From the NCBI GenBank assembly GCA_009731375.1, contig BJOX01000198.1, forward strand, positions 653,163 to 682,555: a DNA stretch of 29,393 nt, given 5' to 3'. Below are positions 29,245-29,393 of the stretch, one piece after another; the first letter of the stretch is position 1; the number at the start of each line of letters is the position of its first letter. This stretch comes from Paulinella micropora (taxonomy: Eukaryota > Cercozoa > Imbricatea > Euglyphida). Made by a program: the position numbers and the translations under genes. Below the pieces are notes generated by a model. That model searched no databases, had not been told where the DNA came from, and saw nothing but the letters and a program-made list of their open reading frames with translations.

Positions 29245-29393
29245 GGACACCGTGATAGCCCAGTGCTCAAGTTCTACCATCTGGGCCCTGTCGCCAGTTC
29301 GATTCCCGTCGGTGCCACCAGTATTTTCATTGAACATACCGGTCCAGACTCTGGACCAGTATTTTCATTGAACATACCGGTCCGTCTGAAGTG
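29245..29393 (+). repeat. tRNA-derived SINE-like unit with 38-bp tandem tail
   Basis: TAGCCCAGTGC (29256-29266) fits a polymerase III box A and GTTCGATTCC (29297-29306) a box B, 41 bp apart. GGTGCCACCA follows, as at a tRNA 3' end. After it, ACCAGTATTTTCATTGAACA and nine more bases are repeated exactly at 29317-29345 and 29355-29383. No proper anticodon stem can be drawn, so it is SINE-like rather than a tRNA gene. It runs off the window. Confidence 0.6.

Noticed and set aside
29245-29320. A functional tRNA gene
   Set aside because: Box A, box B and a CCA end are present, but there is no five-pair anticodon stem and the acceptor stem has a mismatch and an extra base, so it is listed as SINE-like.

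Overview
The window comes from a eukaryotic nuclear genome. Genes are split by canonical GT-AG introns, there is a Tc1/mariner element, a gag-like zinc-knuckle ORF and a tRNA-derived SINE-like unit, and more than half of the bases are short tandem repeats. Very small exons, introns down to a few tens of bases and dense introns suggest an intron-rich protist or alga. The sequence does not fix the species.

Layout. 1-529 is AT microsatellite plus a 216-bp tandem repeat with a GCCGCGA core. 530-4240 (+) is a gene of about 14 exons for a ZZ-type zinc-finger, coiled-coil protein with a charged tail. 4311-8480 is a candidate mobile unit: a minus-strand HNH-nuclease-like gene (5249-8060, with one frame break) flanked by diverged direct repeats. 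8730-11258 (-) is a gag-like ORF with a CCHC knuckle and no pol behind it. 11259-12762 is A-rich or AT-rich sequence, a decayed transposase copy, an assembly gap and tetranucleotide arrays.

From 12763 to 29130 I read one minus-strand gene in at least 15 small exons. It has 1,065 coding bases in 16.4 kb, every splice phase agrees, and it ends in a stop codon. Its introns are almost wholly microsatellite (CAAT, CCAA, GTAT, GATA, TAG, ATC, AAGC and others). One intron holds a 1.87-kb Tc1/mariner element inserted at a TA dinucleotide. The protein is Leu-rich and probably helical, with a basic C-terminal tail; I do not recognise the family. The far right end has a gap and a tRNA-derived SINE-like repeat.

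Main observation. In both spliced genes the microsatellite often starts at the 5' splice site and repeats the donor tetramer (GTAT, GTCT, GTGATT and similar). Introns of the minus-strand gene also carry extra copies of nearby exon edges: six copies of a 3' splice site, three copies of an exon 3' end, and two partial exon copies with a splice site attached. This looks like intron growth by tandem amplification seeded at splice boundaries. The HNH unit is the second candidate for something undescribed.
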